Positions 1 through 8,560 of a stretch of DNA of 64,000 nucleotides are shown here, piece by piece; position 1 is the first letter of the stretch, and each line of letters opens with the position of its first letter. The notes below the pieces were generated by a model. The model was not told the DNA's origin. It ran no database searches and was given only the letters and a program-made list of their open reading frames with translations. A program made the translations under genes and the position numbers. Location: assembly GCA_028282785.1 (NCBI GenBank), contig JANQHE010000029.1, positions 62,001 to 126,000 on the forward strand. Direction: 5' to 3'. The stretch comes from Bacteroidales bacterium (GTDB taxonomy: Bacteria; Bacteroidota; Bacteroidia; Bacteroidales; UBA12077).

Positions 1-834
1 ATAGTAAAACCAATAAATGGAGGAACTTATATAATAAATGAAGCTTTTCTTGTGGATGCAAGGTCATGTCAGTATGGAGAACATGCATCCAATTTAGGAA
101 GCTTATTAGTGAATTATTTTAAAGATGAGTTTGGTTTAAAAGAAGGTTATACGGTTGATCCTGTTTCAACCAGTAGCATTAGTGAAATAGCTAAAATTTC
201 CGGCGTTCCCGGAATAATAAGAGATGGTAGGGCACATACACTAAACATGAAAAAAACCGCACGGATTATAGCTTCAAAACAAAATATTCCATTTGAAGAG
301 TCATGTTATGTTATTGCGCATCTTGGAGGTGGAATATCAGTGGGTTTAGTACAAGGTGGAAAAATTGTTGATGTAAATGATGGATTGCTCGGGATGGGAC
401 CATTTACGCCAAACAGGGCAGGAGCTTTACCTTTGCGTGGGGTTATGAAATTGTGTTATAGTAAACCGGAGGAAGAAGTAAAAAAACTGTTTTCTCAAAA
501 CAGTGGCTTCAAAGCACATTTAGGAACCGAGGATGTAAGAGAAGTTATAAAAATGGTTGAAAATGGAGATTCGAAGGCTAATTTGATCTATTCTGCATTT
601 GTTTACCAGGTTGCAAAAGAGATCGGAGCTTGTTTTGCTGCTTCTAAAGCAAAAGCTCATGCCATAGCAATTACAGGAGGAATTGCATACAGCAATAAGT
701 TTATAAATGATTTAAAGGAATATGTTGATACGTTAACCGAGTTTCATGTTTATGCAGGAGAAAACGAAATGGAAGCTTTGGCAGAAGGTATTTTCAGAGT
801 TCTTGATGGTGAAGAAGAAGCTCTGGAATACTAA
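1..834 (+). CDS. buk: Butyrate kinase, 5'-truncated by window edge
   Basis: The frame is open from base 1, so the gene starts outside the window; 277 C-terminal residues are visible against about 355 in the family. Acetate/butyrate kinases (ASKHA fold) interconvert acyl phosphate plus ADP with the free acid plus ATP in the cytoplasm. Visible family motifs are RYGEH-like QYGEHASN, the glycine-rich phosphate loop IAHLGGGIS, NRAGALPLRG and TGGIAYS near the end. The residues match butyrate kinase better than acetate kinase (LGTEDVREV region). A phosphate butyryltransferase gene would be expected just upstream, out of view. The GTG at 52 is an internal codon, not the start. The stop touches that of the convergent small gene at 835. 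Confidence 0.9.
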   Translation: MVKPINGGTYIINEAFLVDARSCQYGEHASNLGSLLVNYFKDEFGLKEGYTVDPVSTSSISEIAKISGVPGIIRDGRAHTLNMKKTARIIASKQNIPFEESCYVIAHLGGGISVGLVQGGKIVDVNDGLLGMGPFTPNRAGALPLRGVMKLCYSKPEEEVKKLFSQNSGFKAHLGTEDVREVIKMVENGDSKANLIYSAFVYQVAKEIGACFAASKAKAHAIAITGGIAYSNKFINDLKEYVDTLTEFHVYAGENEMEALAEGIFRVLDGEEEALEY

Positions 835-1083
835 TTAACATCTATTTCTTGCACAAGGACTATTCGTTAAAAAGAATCCGATAAATGCTCCTGTAAACGC
901 ATTAGTTAATAAATCTTTGGATGAAATCTCAGATAATTGTCTGCCTTCTGCAAAATAAGTAATACCTAATCCGATAGCTGCACCAATTATGATATAAATT
1001 GTAGTTTTTTTAAAGTGATTTGAGGATATAAACCTTTTAAACTTATTTCCTTCCGGTTCTATTTCTAATTTCTTGAATTCCAT
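835..1083 (-). CDS. Small two-helix membrane protein, unknown function
   Basis: This 82-residue protein begins at the ATG at 1083 (MEFKKLEIEPEG); a longer reading from 1116 adds only an unlikely hydrophobic leader. A basic, soluble N-terminal stretch of about 25 residues is followed by a membrane segment (about 28-46, rich in Ile and Gly) and a second, weaker one (about 60-75, Gly/Phe-rich). The C-terminus ends in a Cys/Arg-rich tail. Its stop codon abuts the butyrate kinase stop with no spacing. I do not recognise the family and assign no function. Confidence 0.6.
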   Translation of the reverse strand: MEFKKLEIEPEGNKFKRFISSNHFKKTTIYIIIGAAIGLGITYFAEGRQLSEISSKDLLTNAFTGAFIGFFLTNSPCARNRC

Positions 1084-1130
1084 TTTTAAAATATATAAAT
1101 ATGTGCAAATGTACATATAAAAATTAAATG

Positions 1131-1162
1131 AAAAGACCTTTAATTTTGAAAGGTCCTTTTTT
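1131..1162 (-). terminator. Probable bidirectional terminator
   Basis: A GACCTTT / AAAGGTC stem with flanking A- and T-runs (one bulged G) lies between the end of the hydrolase gene at 1188 and the next minus-strand gene. It would end the five-gene operon on the minus strand; the T-run is stronger on the plus strand. Confidence 0.55.
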
Positions 1163-1187
1163 CGCTAATGATTGTAATTTTTTATAA

Positions 1188-1988
1188 TTACTTTGGTATT
1201 ATTCTGAATATATCTATGTTATTGGTATTTAGATTTCTTTTACGTTCGCAAACTTCATATCCTTCACGAGAACCTTCATCGTTCGTATTTCCTTCAATCG
1301 TATGAATCCAGCCATTCTCAACACCAGTTACTAATCCTGTATGAGTCCAGTCAAAAGGTTTTTTTACGTTTAAGAATACATCTCCCGGTTCAACCATAGA
1401 AGCATCCTTTCTTAACTTCTCATTTCTAACAAGATTCTTATGTTTGTGACCATAATTTCCAACAACATCGCATGAATAACTATGCGGCATGTAATCGGTA
1501 AGCTTTTGTCCTATAGTGTATGTCGCCTGATCTATAACTGTTTGTACAAAGCCCATACACCATGGCCATTGAGTTCCTTCATTCCCATCCATGTAAGTTC
1601 TTACCCAGGTTCCTTCATTTTGTTTAAATTCCCTTGGACCAGAGGCTAAATGTTGCTTTGCATATTTAACTATTAGTTCTTTTAAGGATAAATCCTCTTC
1701 AATTCGTGTAAAGGCTTCTCGCATTGGTTTAGTTAATTCGCGCCAGGTATTATTTCCAACTATTCCATCAATTTTAAGTTTACGGAATTTTTGAAATTCT
1801 TTAACAACAGAAAGAGTAATAGGGCCAAAATGTCCATCCATTAATACAGTAACTTTCCATTCCGGATTATATCGTTTCCATAGATTTATCCATTCCTGTA
1901 CTTTTTTAGCATCAGGACTGTTTTTCATTCCTGATTCAACTATTGGCTCCTGTGTTTTTAATTCTCTGATATATTGTTTCTTAATCAT
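1188..1988 (-). CDS. Peptidoglycan-binding CHAP-domain hydrolase
   Basis: This 266-residue protein has a PG_binding_1-like domain (about 25-88, with the DGHFGPITLSVVKEFQ and DGIVGNNTW repeats). A CHAP-type amidase/endopeptidase domain follows (about 105-265). The likely catalytic set is Cys144 in WPWCMGF, His216 in THTGLV and Glu232 in IEGNTN. Such enzymes cut peptide or amide bonds in peptidoglycan. No signal peptide is visible, as in phage endolysins, so it either acts after release through a membrane pore or is exported by its operon partners. It is the last gene of a five-gene minus-strand operon, 11 bases after the preceding stop. Domain assignment is firm; the biological role is not. 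Confidence 0.85.
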   Translation of the reverse strand: MIKKQYIRELKTQEPIVESGMKNSPDAKKVQEWINLWKRYNPEWKVTVLMDGHFGPITLSVVKEFQKFRKLKIDGIVGNNTWRELTKPMREAFTRIEEDLSLKELIVKYAKQHLASGPREFKQNEGTWVRTYMDGNEGTQWPWCMGFVQTVIDQATYTIGQKLTDYMPHSYSCDVVGNYGHKHKNLVRNEKLRKDASMVEPGDVFLNVKKPFDWTHTGLVTGVENGWIHTIEGNTNDEGSREGYEVCERKRNLNTNNIDIFRIIPK

Positions 1989-1999
1989 AGCGATACATT

Positions 2000-3922
2000 T
2001 TAGTTTATAGGTCTCTTAACAAAGTCAATGAATTTATGAATAGGTTTCAGGCTTACTTGCTGTTCTATTCTGTTGTTTTCATAGGTTTTAATAATATTCT
2101 CAACTTCATATTTTCTTATACTGTCTATTTCGGAATTGCCGGTTGTATAATCAATTATTTTAATCCGTTGATCAATGAAAGATTCAATAGAACCTAATTG
2201 AGATAGTTTTAAGGTATCCTCGAATTTATGAGGAATTGTTAATTCCGGATAGCTTAAATCATAAAACCTGTAGGGTAATTTATTTGAATCCCTGGTAAGA
2301 ATATATACCGTATCTTTACCAACTATTTTATCTGATATTTTCAGTTTGATTCCATTTTCATCATCAGTTTTTATTCCTAAAGAATCAATTAATTGTTTTG
2401 TTATTTCAACCGTAACAGATGTATCAGAAATTGCTGATTCTAATTGAGAGTCTAATAGTTTAAGCGTATTGTTAAAATGCGAAATGAAGTCAGGATAATG
2501 TAATGTTAGCAGGTTTGTATCTGTATAATTAGTAAAAATGGTATCCAGGTCTTTAGAAATTTGTAATGAATCTCTTATATTGATAAAATTATCATAATCT
2601 GTCTTTACGATAAAGTATTTTTTGTCAAGAATCTTAGCAGCTTCAGTTGAATAAATATTAAAATAATGAGCGGTATCAACAAATGGTATTTCGGTTAACT
2701 GATCATAAAAAATGGATAATTGTTGCTGAAGTATTTCCTTATCAGGGGATTCTGATCTTTTAATCCTGGCTTTAAATTGATTAAGAATGGTATTTATCTT
2801 TAGTGCTTCATTAACCGTAATTAAGGTATCCGATTTAATAAGATTTAGCTCATTCTGATAGGGTAAAGGCTGAAATTTTACTTTCAAGTCAGGTTCATCA
2901 AGCAATAAAGAAAAGAAATTTCTCAAAGCTTCTTCTCCATTTTTCTGAGCTTGCTTCATGATACCTGCATTATAAGCTTGTTCGAGTAATTTCTCCTTAC
3001 ATCTTTTCTTTACAACCTTAGCTTCCTCAAATGTTGCTCCCCTGTAAAAATCAACCAATTCGAAACCTTTTATTTTATTTTCAGGAATAAACCATGGATT
3101 AATATCCGTATCAAGTACTATAGGCGACAAACCATAGAAACGAATCAGCTTGTTATTTTCATCGTAGGCAAAATTCCGTTCATCCAGTTTTTCGAATTTA
3201 TATCCTGCTTTAACCCATCCACGACCTATAAAAACTATATCGCGTTTGCGTTCATATTTACTTAAAGCCATATTATTCAAATGGTAATGGAAATGAGCTG
3301 AACTTTCTATATAAACCGGTATTTCGTTAATATAACTATTGATTTCTGTATCCCTCTCTTCTTCGGTGATTTTATCTTTTTTGTATTTTTTATGAATGGC
3401 TTCGATGTGATTATAAATTCTCTTTATAACACGTTGTTCAGTTTTGCCTTGAAGAGTTTGATTATTTTCTATATAAAACTTGTCTTCATCGGGTTCTATC
3501 ATATTAACTGCCATTAATACAATTAGATGATTATATATATACTCATTAGTTTGGTTAAATTCCGTACGAATTGCATTTAGCTCGGAACTTCTTAAGAATT
3601 GCTTTAAATTTTCGTTGTTGTCAATTGCATTGTTACATTCTAATTTAAGTTGGTATAAAGACTCTTCAAATTTCTCGGTTACCGTATCCTCGGGAAGATC
3701 AAAAATAAAAGTTTCGTTTAAACTACTTATAACTTCTCCGTAATATTCTGATGTTACCAACTCACCTATATCTTTCACACTGGATACCAAATTAGCTGTA
3801 CTTCTTAGATTTCTTTTACTGAACATACCAAATGGATCCAGGAGTGTAAATACAATAATTCCGGCGACGACAATAACAATGTCGAGTAAGAGTTTCCAGT
3901 TTTTTATAAGGTATGCAATCAT
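2000..3922 (-). CDS. Membrane-anchored protein with DUF4230-like region
   Basis: 640 residues with a single N-terminal membrane helix (about 9-28), then a long, mostly charged and helical body predicted outside the cytoplasm. Near the helix is ELVTSEYYGEVISS, typical of the start of DUF4230 domains. A later block (roughly 228-345: IGRGWVKAGYKF, SPIVLDTDINPWFIP, then a Lys-rich helix ending in EEALRNFFSLL) resembles the rest of that domain, so it looks like a DUF4230 split by a helical insertion. The last 290 residues are not recognised. The start ATG overlaps the stop of the upstream DUF4230 lipoprotein gene by four bases, which indicates translational coupling. The DUF4230 link is by eye only. 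Confidence 0.7.
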   Translation of the reverse strand: MIAYLIKNWKLLLDIVIVVAGIIVFTLLDPFGMFSKRNLRSTANLVSSVKDIGELVTSEYYGEVISSLNETFIFDLPEDTVTEKFEESLYQLKLECNNAIDNNENLKQFLRSSELNAIRTEFNQTNEYIYNHLIVLMAVNMIEPDEDKFYIENNQTLQGKTEQRVIKRIYNHIEAIHKKYKKDKITEEERDTEINSYINEIPVYIESSAHFHYHLNNMALSKYERKRDIVFIGRGWVKAGYKFEKLDERNFAYDENNKLIRFYGLSPIVLDTDINPWFIPENKIKGFELVDFYRGATFEEAKVVKKRCKEKLLEQAYNAGIMKQAQKNGEEALRNFFSLLLDEPDLKVKFQPLPYQNELNLIKSDTLITVNEALKINTILNQFKARIKRSESPDKEILQQQLSIFYDQLTEIPFVDTAHYFNIYSTEAAKILDKKYFIVKTDYDNFINIRDSLQISKDLDTIFTNYTDTNLLTLHYPDFISHFNNTLKLLDSQLESAISDTSVTVEITKQLIDSLGIKTDDENGIKLKISDKIVGKDTVYILTRDSNKLPYRFYDLSYPELTIPHKFEDTLKLSQLGSIESFIDQRIKIIDYTTGNSEIDSIRKYEVENIIKTYENNRIEQQVSLKPIHKFIDFVKRPIN

Positions 3923-4500
3923 TCTGTTTCTATAATCTCTGTTATTAACTTGTCTTCCTTAAAATCAATATAAATTTCATTGTAACCCAAATTTATCAGC
4001 ATAGCACGCAGCAAAGTGCTTGTTTTCTTTTGGGTTGTTTCAACTATATCCATATATTGTAAGCTATTACGAATATCCAGTTCAGCCTGACGGAAAAAAT
4101 GTTCCTGGTCTTCAAGATTAATTTTAGTTGTAAATGCGTTGGTGGTTAAAATATCAATTTTTGAAAATCGTTCGGCCGGATAAGAAAAATTTATTATTTC
4201 TACAGGAGGAAGGGTTATGCTAATCATTTTATTCTTTATTATTATATCCTCCTCTTTAATTTTCTCTAGATCTATGCCCGCTTTGATTATTGCTTGTGAT
4301 TTAGCCAGAAATTGGGCCTCATTAAGTTTTACTGCCCATAATATTCGTTTATTCTTAACTCCAAAAACAAGTTTATCAACTGTGAATTCGGTTGTAGCTA
4401 ATTTTGAAGCCTTTTGTATTTTACCAACCACCATAGCTCTTTTATCTGAGCAGGATATGATCGTCAGACACAAAACTGTTATTAGTAGTAGTTTTTTCAA
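3919..4500 (-). CDS. DUF4230 lipoprotein
   Basis: Starting at the TTG at 4500 gives a 193-residue protein beginning MKKLLLITV with a lipobox (TIISC, acylated Cys17). The frame extends upstream to another TTG at 4551, but that overlaps the previous gene and buries the signal peptide, so 4500 is preferred. The mature part fits DUF4230: a KLATTEFTVDKLVFG opening, a KAGIDLEKIKEEDI segment, an ITLPPVEI strand, and a C-terminal helix ending in LLRAMLINLGYNEIYIDF. The family is common in Bacteroidota and Firmicutes and has no established function. It sits mid-operon between two membrane proteins and is probably periplasmic, tethered to a membrane. Confidence 0.8.
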   Translation of the reverse strand: MKKLLLITVLCLTIISCSDKRAMVVGKIQKASKLATTEFTVDKLVFGVKNKRILWAVKLNEAQFLAKSQAIIKAGIDLEKIKEEDIIIKNKMISITLPPVEIINFSYPAERFSKIDILTTNAFTTKINLEDQEHFFRQAELDIRNSLQYMDIVETTQKKTSTLLRAMLINLGYNEIYIDFKEDKLITEIIETE

Positions 4501-4525
4501 TGTCTTAAAATTTGGTGGTTTAAGT

Positions 4526-5500
4526 TTATTTTTTAGGTGCCATTGGATCAATTGCTACAATAGGAGGTATACTTTCATCATCTGTTTGTGATGTTTCTAT
4601 ATTATTATTAATTACAATAATCTCACTATCATTTGGAGAGGAAATTTCCGTGGAAATGTTATCATCACCATTATTTGAAGTAGATCCGTTATCTGGTTTA
4701 TAAACTCCGTGATTATCATTTCTAAGGTATTTTAAAGAACGACTTCCAAAGTAGAAAGCAATCATCATTAAAAATGCTGTTTTAAAAAATTCAAACTGAT
4801 CATAAAAGAAACTGCCGGAATCAATTTGATTACTCATTCCAAAACTAACAATAAGCATAGCTATTGCCCCAAATAAAAGTGTAAATGCGATCATACCGCG
4901 CACAGTACCGGGAGGTACACCAAACGTTTGATCATGATAAGGATTATATCTTGGTTCTTCATCAATATCTTGTTGATTATATGGTAAACCTTTGGACCGG
5001 TTATTTTTTGCTTCTTTTATTTTAGCCCATTCTTCATTGGTTTTTCCAAGATTTAAATTATAATAATAAATGGCCCAGATAAAATAACATAAAAATATAC
5101 ATGTCCATACCATGATTAATATAAAACCAATTACTTTATACACATTGCAAGAAGCACATTTAGTATCGCTAAGGATTTGAACCGTACCAAAAAATGTTAT
5201 GATTGCAAAAATGGCGATAACTATATAGATGAAGGTTTTACTGGCGTTATTTTTTCTTATATTTTCTTTAGTTTTTTTATAGCTGTTTGAAATTTGCTCC
5301 TTAAAAATGAAAAATAACCTGACAACGCTTATAATAAGCAAACTTGTTAGTATAATTTCAGTTAAATAATAAACCAGTTTAGGTATGTGATTTTCAGATA
5401 ATATATTTCTTATAAATAGACCTCTGAAAAAAACTAGTAAAACAATACATATAATACTAGCAATAAGCCATTTTCTTGAATTTTTGGTTAATTTATTCAT
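4526..5500 (-). CDS. Multi-helix membrane protein, unknown
   Basis: 324 residues, ATG at 5500. About six membrane helices are visible: two before residue 65, two between 90 and 150, then a conserved-looking pair (about 205-225 and 240-258). The pair is introduced by the motif FGVPPGTVRGMIAF and closed by AFYFGSRSLKYL. The tail (about 265-324) is soluble, Asp/Asn/Ser-rich and probably disordered. Two close cysteines (CASC) lie in the loop near residue 115 and could form a disulphide or bind metal. The gene is second in the five-gene operon. I do not know a function for this type; the PPGTVRG...YFGSR arrangement is the most useful search handle. Confidence 0.7.
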   Translation of the reverse strand: MNKLTKNSRKWLIASIICIVLLVFFRGLFIRNILSENHIPKLVYYLTEIILTSLLIISVVRLFFIFKEQISNSYKKTKENIRKNNASKTFIYIVIAIFAIITFFGTVQILSDTKCASCNVYKVIGFILIMVWTCIFLCYFIWAIYYYNLNLGKTNEEWAKIKEAKNNRSKGLPYNQQDIDEEPRYNPYHDQTFGVPPGTVRGMIAFTLLFGAIAMLIVSFGMSNQIDSGSFFYDQFEFFKTAFLMMIAFYFGSRSLKYLRNDNHGVYKPDNGSTSNNGDDNISTEISSPNDSEIIVINNNIETSQTDDESIPPIVAIDPMAPKK

Positions 5501-5540
5501 GGTTTTTTATCTTGGGTAAAGTTACTTTTAACTATGGGTG

Positions 5541-5732
5541 TTATTCATTTAAGTCAAGTTCCTTAAAAAACTTATTAAGTGATTTTATTATTTCCCGTAG
5601 AAATCCGATAATAGGTCCTATTAGGCCGATTGCCCATAGCCAGATATCTTCCAGGATATTTGGCTGATAAATGGCAAACATTATTGAAAGTGTGATTAAG
5701 GCTACAGTTAATACAATTATAAAATGCTTCAT
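5541..5732 (-). CDS. Small holin-like membrane protein
   Basis: 63 residues, ATG at 5732. Two hydrophobic helices (about 4-24 and 30-47) joined by a short turn, then a charged amphipathic tail (about 48-63) with alternating Lys and Glu. Size and layout resemble small holins, but many other small membrane proteins look like this. It is the first gene of the operon that ends with a signal-less cell-wall hydrolase, and this is the only reason to consider a holin role. Forty bases separate it from the next gene. Confidence 0.6.
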   Translation of the reverse strand: MKHFIIVLTVALITLSIMFAIYQPNILEDIWLWAIGLIGPIIGFLREIIKSLNKFFKELDLNE

Positions 5733-5947
5733 TTATAAATTGATATTATTATAAAATTACAATTTAAATTAAAAATAATTAAAATCTTCAGATAAAAAAA
5801 CTACAATAAACTTTCTTTAAAATGTTCTAAGTTTAGTTCAGAATGGGTTGATGCTAGTAAGTTAATAATCATCTAACATTTTTTAATAATAAGACCTATA
5901 TGAACTAAGGATATAAGAAGGTAATATGAAAAAAAGTATTAATATAA

Positions 5948-5993
5948 TTTGGTGATTAAAAAAATGTCTCTATATTTGTAAGTGATTACTCAC
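5948..5993 (+). promoter_or_regulatory. Bacteroidota sigma promoter with TetR operator
   Basis: TTTG at 5948-5951 and TATATTTG at 5971-5978 are spaced by exactly 19 bases, an ideal match to the Bacteroidota -33/-7 consensus. The sequence GTAAGT-N4-ACTCAC (5978-5993), an imperfect palindrome, overlaps the predicted transcription start. The same 16-base arrangement recurs at 6550-6565, before the next gene. This points to autorepression by the TetR protein encoded at 6004. Confidence 0.8.
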
Positions 5994-6003
5994 TGAATTA
6001 ATT

Positions 6004-6531
6004 ATGACAGACAAAAAAGAAAAAATATTACAAGCAGCATTGAAACTTTTTGCAGAGGAAGGATTTAGACCAACTTCAACAAGTAAAATTGCAAAAAAGG
6101 CTTGTGTATCTGAAGGGCTTATTTTCAGACATTTCGGAAATAAAGATGGTTTGTTAGAGGCTATAATTAAGGAGGGCGAAGAGCAAGCCAAGATATTATT
6201 TGCTGATATTGTACTTGAAACAGAACCTAAAGAAGTGATAAGAAAATTCTTTGAATTAACATCAAAATTCGTGAATACAAAGGATAGAGAAGATTTTTGG
6301 AAGCTACAGTACAAAATAAAATGGGAAATGGAGATTTATGGAGAGCATAAAATGGAACCTTTACAATTGGCACTTACCAATGCATTTAAGAAGCTTGGAT
6401 ACGAAAAACCTGAACTGGAAGCAAAACTATTATTAATAAATATGGATGGTTTAGCAACAAGGTTTTATCTTCAGAAAAATTTTGATGTGACAGAATTAGT
6501 GGAGTTTATGCATAATAAATACGAACTTTAA
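6004..6531 (+). CDS. TetR/AcrR-family transcriptional regulator
   Basis: 175 residues. The N-terminal helix-turn-helix is clear (about 5-52: ILQAALKLFAEEGF, then TSKIAKKACVSEGLIFRHFGNKDGLL). The rest is an all-helical ligand-binding and dimerisation region with no recognisable ligand signature. TetR proteins usually repress their own gene and a neighbour until a small molecule binds. The promoter carries a palindrome that is repeated before the SDR gene at 6599, so these two units are the likely regulon. Start ATG at 6004 leaves a leader of about 20 bases after the promoter. Confidence 0.92.
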   Translation: MTDKKEKILQAALKLFAEEGFRPTSTSKIAKKACVSEGLIFRHFGNKDGLLEAIIKEGEEQAKILFADIVLETEPKEVIRKFFELTSKFVNTKDREDFWKLQYKIKWEMEIYGEHKMEPLQLALTNAFKKLGYEKPELEAKLLLINMDGLATRFYLQKNFDVTELVEFMHNKYEL

Positions 6532-6549
6532 ATTTTTTTAATAATACAT

Positions 6550-6565
6550 GTAAGTAAGTACTCAC
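6550..6565 (+). promoter_or_regulatory. Second TetR-type operator
   Basis: GTAAGT-N4-ACTCAC, the same half-sites and spacing as the operator at 5978-5993, lies 34 bases before the SDR start at 6599. It implies that the TetR protein also controls the downstream dehydrogenase genes. Confidence 0.7.
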
Positions 6566-6598
6566 GTAATAAGATATTTAAACAGAAAAACAAAAATT

Positions 6599-7378
6599 AT
6601 GAAAAAAGTAGCATTAATCACAGGAGCCTCAACAGGAATAGGAAAAGAATTTGCAAGAATCCATGCCGAAAAAGGAGGCGATTTAGTAATCGTTGCACGT
6701 AGCAAGGAAAAACTGGAAGAAGTAAAGAAAGAACTGGAATCTAAGTATTCGGTTAATGTAATCGTAATAGCAAAAGACCTTAGCTTACCGGAAGCACCGA
6801 AGGAAATCTATGATGCTGTAAAAACAGCAGGAATTGAAGTTGAATACCTGATTAACAATGCAGGTTTTGGTGGTCATGGAAAGTTTCATGAAAGAGAGTG
6901 GAGCGATGATCTAACTATGATAAACCTTAACATAGTCGCTTTAACTGCATTAACAAGGTTCTTCTTACCTGATCTTGTTAAACGAAATACAGGTAAAATA
7001 CTTAATGTTTCTTCAACTGCCAGCTTTATGCCTGGTCCATTACAAGCGGTTTACTTTGCAACGAAAGCATACGTTACATTTTTTAGCAATGCCATATCTG
7101 AAGAGTTATATGATACAGATATTACAGTAACCAACCTAATGCCCGGTGCAACAGAAACAGAATTTGCCAGGGTTTCAGGAATGGATAAAACTGATTTATT
7201 CAGTAAAACGGCAAGTGCACAAAAAGTTGCAGAAGATGGATATAACGGTATGCTAAAAGGCAAATTGGATGTAGTGTCCGGTTTAACCGGATCACAAAAG
7301 GTAATGATGTCAATGATTCCGTTTATGCCTAAAAAAACATTACTAAAAACAGTGCGCAAAATGCAGGAGGTAAAGTAA
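6599..7378 (+). CDS. Short-chain dehydrogenase/reductase (SDR 1)
   Basis: 259 residues, normal classical SDR length. The Rossmann cofactor loop is TGASTGIG (8-15), NNAG is at 86-89, and the catalytic set is Ser139 with Tyr152-x3-Lys156 (YFATK). The AR after the second strand (VARSKEK) suggests NADP(H). These enzymes reduce carbonyls or oxidise alcohols; the substrate cannot be told from sequence. The gene follows the TetR gene with a matching operator between them. A REP hairpin separates it from the next SDR. Confidence 0.9.
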   Translation: MKKVALITGASTGIGKEFARIHAEKGGDLVIVARSKEKLEEVKKELESKYSVNVIVIAKDLSLPEAPKEIYDAVKTAGIEVEYLINNAGFGGHGKFHEREWSDDLTMINLNIVALTALTRFFLPDLVKRNTGKILNVSSTASFMPGPLQAVYFATKAYVTFFSNAISEELYDTDITVTNLMPGATETEFARVSGMDKTDLFSKTASAQKVAEDGYNGMLKGKLDVVSGLTGSQKVMMSMIPFMPKKTLLKTVRKMQEVK

Positions 7379-7385
7379 AACAATT

Positions 7386-7418
7386 AAACGCTAAGCATCT
7401 TTGAGATGCTCCGCGTTT
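7386..7418 (+). repeat. REP-like palindrome, copy 1
   Basis: Imperfect hairpin with arms AAACGC-AGCATCT and AGATGCT-GCGTTT, a divergent member of the family at 16108, 20132, 22255 and 22908. It sits between two SDR genes, 8 bases after the first stop. Confidence 0.6.
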
Positions 7419-7450
7419 ATGATTCAAACTAAAAACCAAAAATAGAAATC

Positions 7451-8350
7451 ATGAAAAAAATAAAATGGGATTCAAATAATATACCTAGCCAAAAAGGAAA
7501 GGTTGTAATAATTACAGGTGCAACCAGCGGGTTAGGTAAAGAAGCTACCAAGGTATTAGCAGATAAAAATGCTACTGTAATAATGGCAGTGCGTAATGTA
7601 AAAAAAGGGGAGTCCGTAATTAGCGAAATTAAAAACGAATTTCCTTCTGCTGATATAAGCGTTCGTGAACTGGACTTAACAAGCTTAGAATCTATTGAAA
7701 CTTTTGCTGAAGGAATTACAAATGATTTTGACAGGCTTGATATTCTTATAAATAATGCAGGAATAATGATGTGCCCTTATTCAAAAACCAAAGATGGGTT
7801 TGAGATTCAAATGGGAACAAATCATTTTGGACATTTTGCATTAACAGGCTATTTAATGCCTTTACTAAAAAAGACAAAGGATTCACGAATTGTAGCTACA
7901 TCGAGTGCAGCCCATAATATGGGTAACATTGATTTTTCAGACATAAATTGGGAAAAGAGGAAATATAATACCCAAAGGGCATATGGCGATAGTAAAATAG
8001 CTAATTTATACTTTATGTATGAGTTGGTTAAAAAAATAGAAAATGAAGAAAATGCACCAAAAGTTACGGCAGCACACCCTGGTTGGACACGTACAGAATT
8101 ACAGCGCCATTCGGGTTTGGCTAGTTTTCTGAATAATTTCTTTTCACAAAATGTGAAAATGGGGACTTTACCAACTTTAAGAGCGGCAATTGACCTTGAA
8201 GCTAAATCAGGTGATTACTATGGACCAAGAGGATTCATGGAAATGAAAGGTTATCCCGTAAAAGTAAAATCTAATAAGTTATCTCATGATGAGGAAGCCG
8301 CAAGAAAGCTGTGGGAGGTTTCTGAGAAATTAACAGGTGTAAAATATTAA
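7451..8350 (+). CDS. SDR, retinol-dehydrogenase-like (SDR 2)
   Basis: 299 residues. The first 15 residues precede the usual Rossmann start. TGATSGLG is at 22-29, NNAG at 101-104, the NHFGHFALT helix is typical of the retinol dehydrogenase/WWOX-like subgroup, and the catalytic residues are Ser151/152 and Tyr178-x3-Lys182 (YGDSK). The R in AVRNVKKG suggests NADP(H). It is about as long as SDR 3 at 13176 and shares its overall layout, including the C-terminal YYGPRGFMEMKG-type segment, so the two are probably paralogues. It likely belongs to the TetR-controlled unit with SDR 1. Confidence 0.9.
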   Translation: MKKIKWDSNNIPSQKGKVVIITGATSGLGKEATKVLADKNATVIMAVRNVKKGESVISEIKNEFPSADISVRELDLTSLESIETFAEGITNDFDRLDILINNAGIMMCPYSKTKDGFEIQMGTNHFGHFALTGYLMPLLKKTKDSRIVATSSAAHNMGNIDFSDINWEKRKYNTQRAYGDSKIANLYFMYELVKKIENEENAPKVTAAHPGWTRTELQRHSGLASFLNNFFSQNVKMGTLPTLRAAIDLEAKSGDYYGPRGFMEMKGYPVKVKSNKLSHDEEAARKLWEVSEKLTGVKY

Positions 8351-8380
8351 CAACTTGTTATTTGTTAAAAAATAAATAAA

Positions 8381-8560
8381 ATGATTTTAAGAGCATCAAT
8401 AATAAGGTTGATTAAACCAGATATAATTTTAAACCTTTCGAACCTGGAAAGGCATGAAAATAAAAATATTAGTATTGAAACAATTAAGCAAAGGATAAAG
8501 GAGGTACAAGACAGCTTTAATAGTTTTAGTAAAATAAGCAGATGCAGAGGCCAGGTTTAA
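8381..8560 (+). CDS. Possible small protein (59 aa)
   Basis: An ATG at 8381 opens 59 codons ending at 8560: a hydrophobic start (MILRASIIRLIKPDIILNL) followed by a polar helical half with several Lys and Glu. It lies 30 bases after the SDR stop and in the same direction. No family is recognised and there is no Shine-Dalgarno signal; it may be a decayed gene end or chance. Confidence 0.3.
   Translation: MILRASIIRLIKPDIILNLSNLERHENKNISIETIKQRIKEVQDSFNSFSKISRCRGQV

Noticed and set aside
4217..4591. A 124-codon plus-strand frame inside the DUF4230 gene
   Set aside because: It is the reverse shadow of a clear lipoprotein gene, and its residues show no domain.
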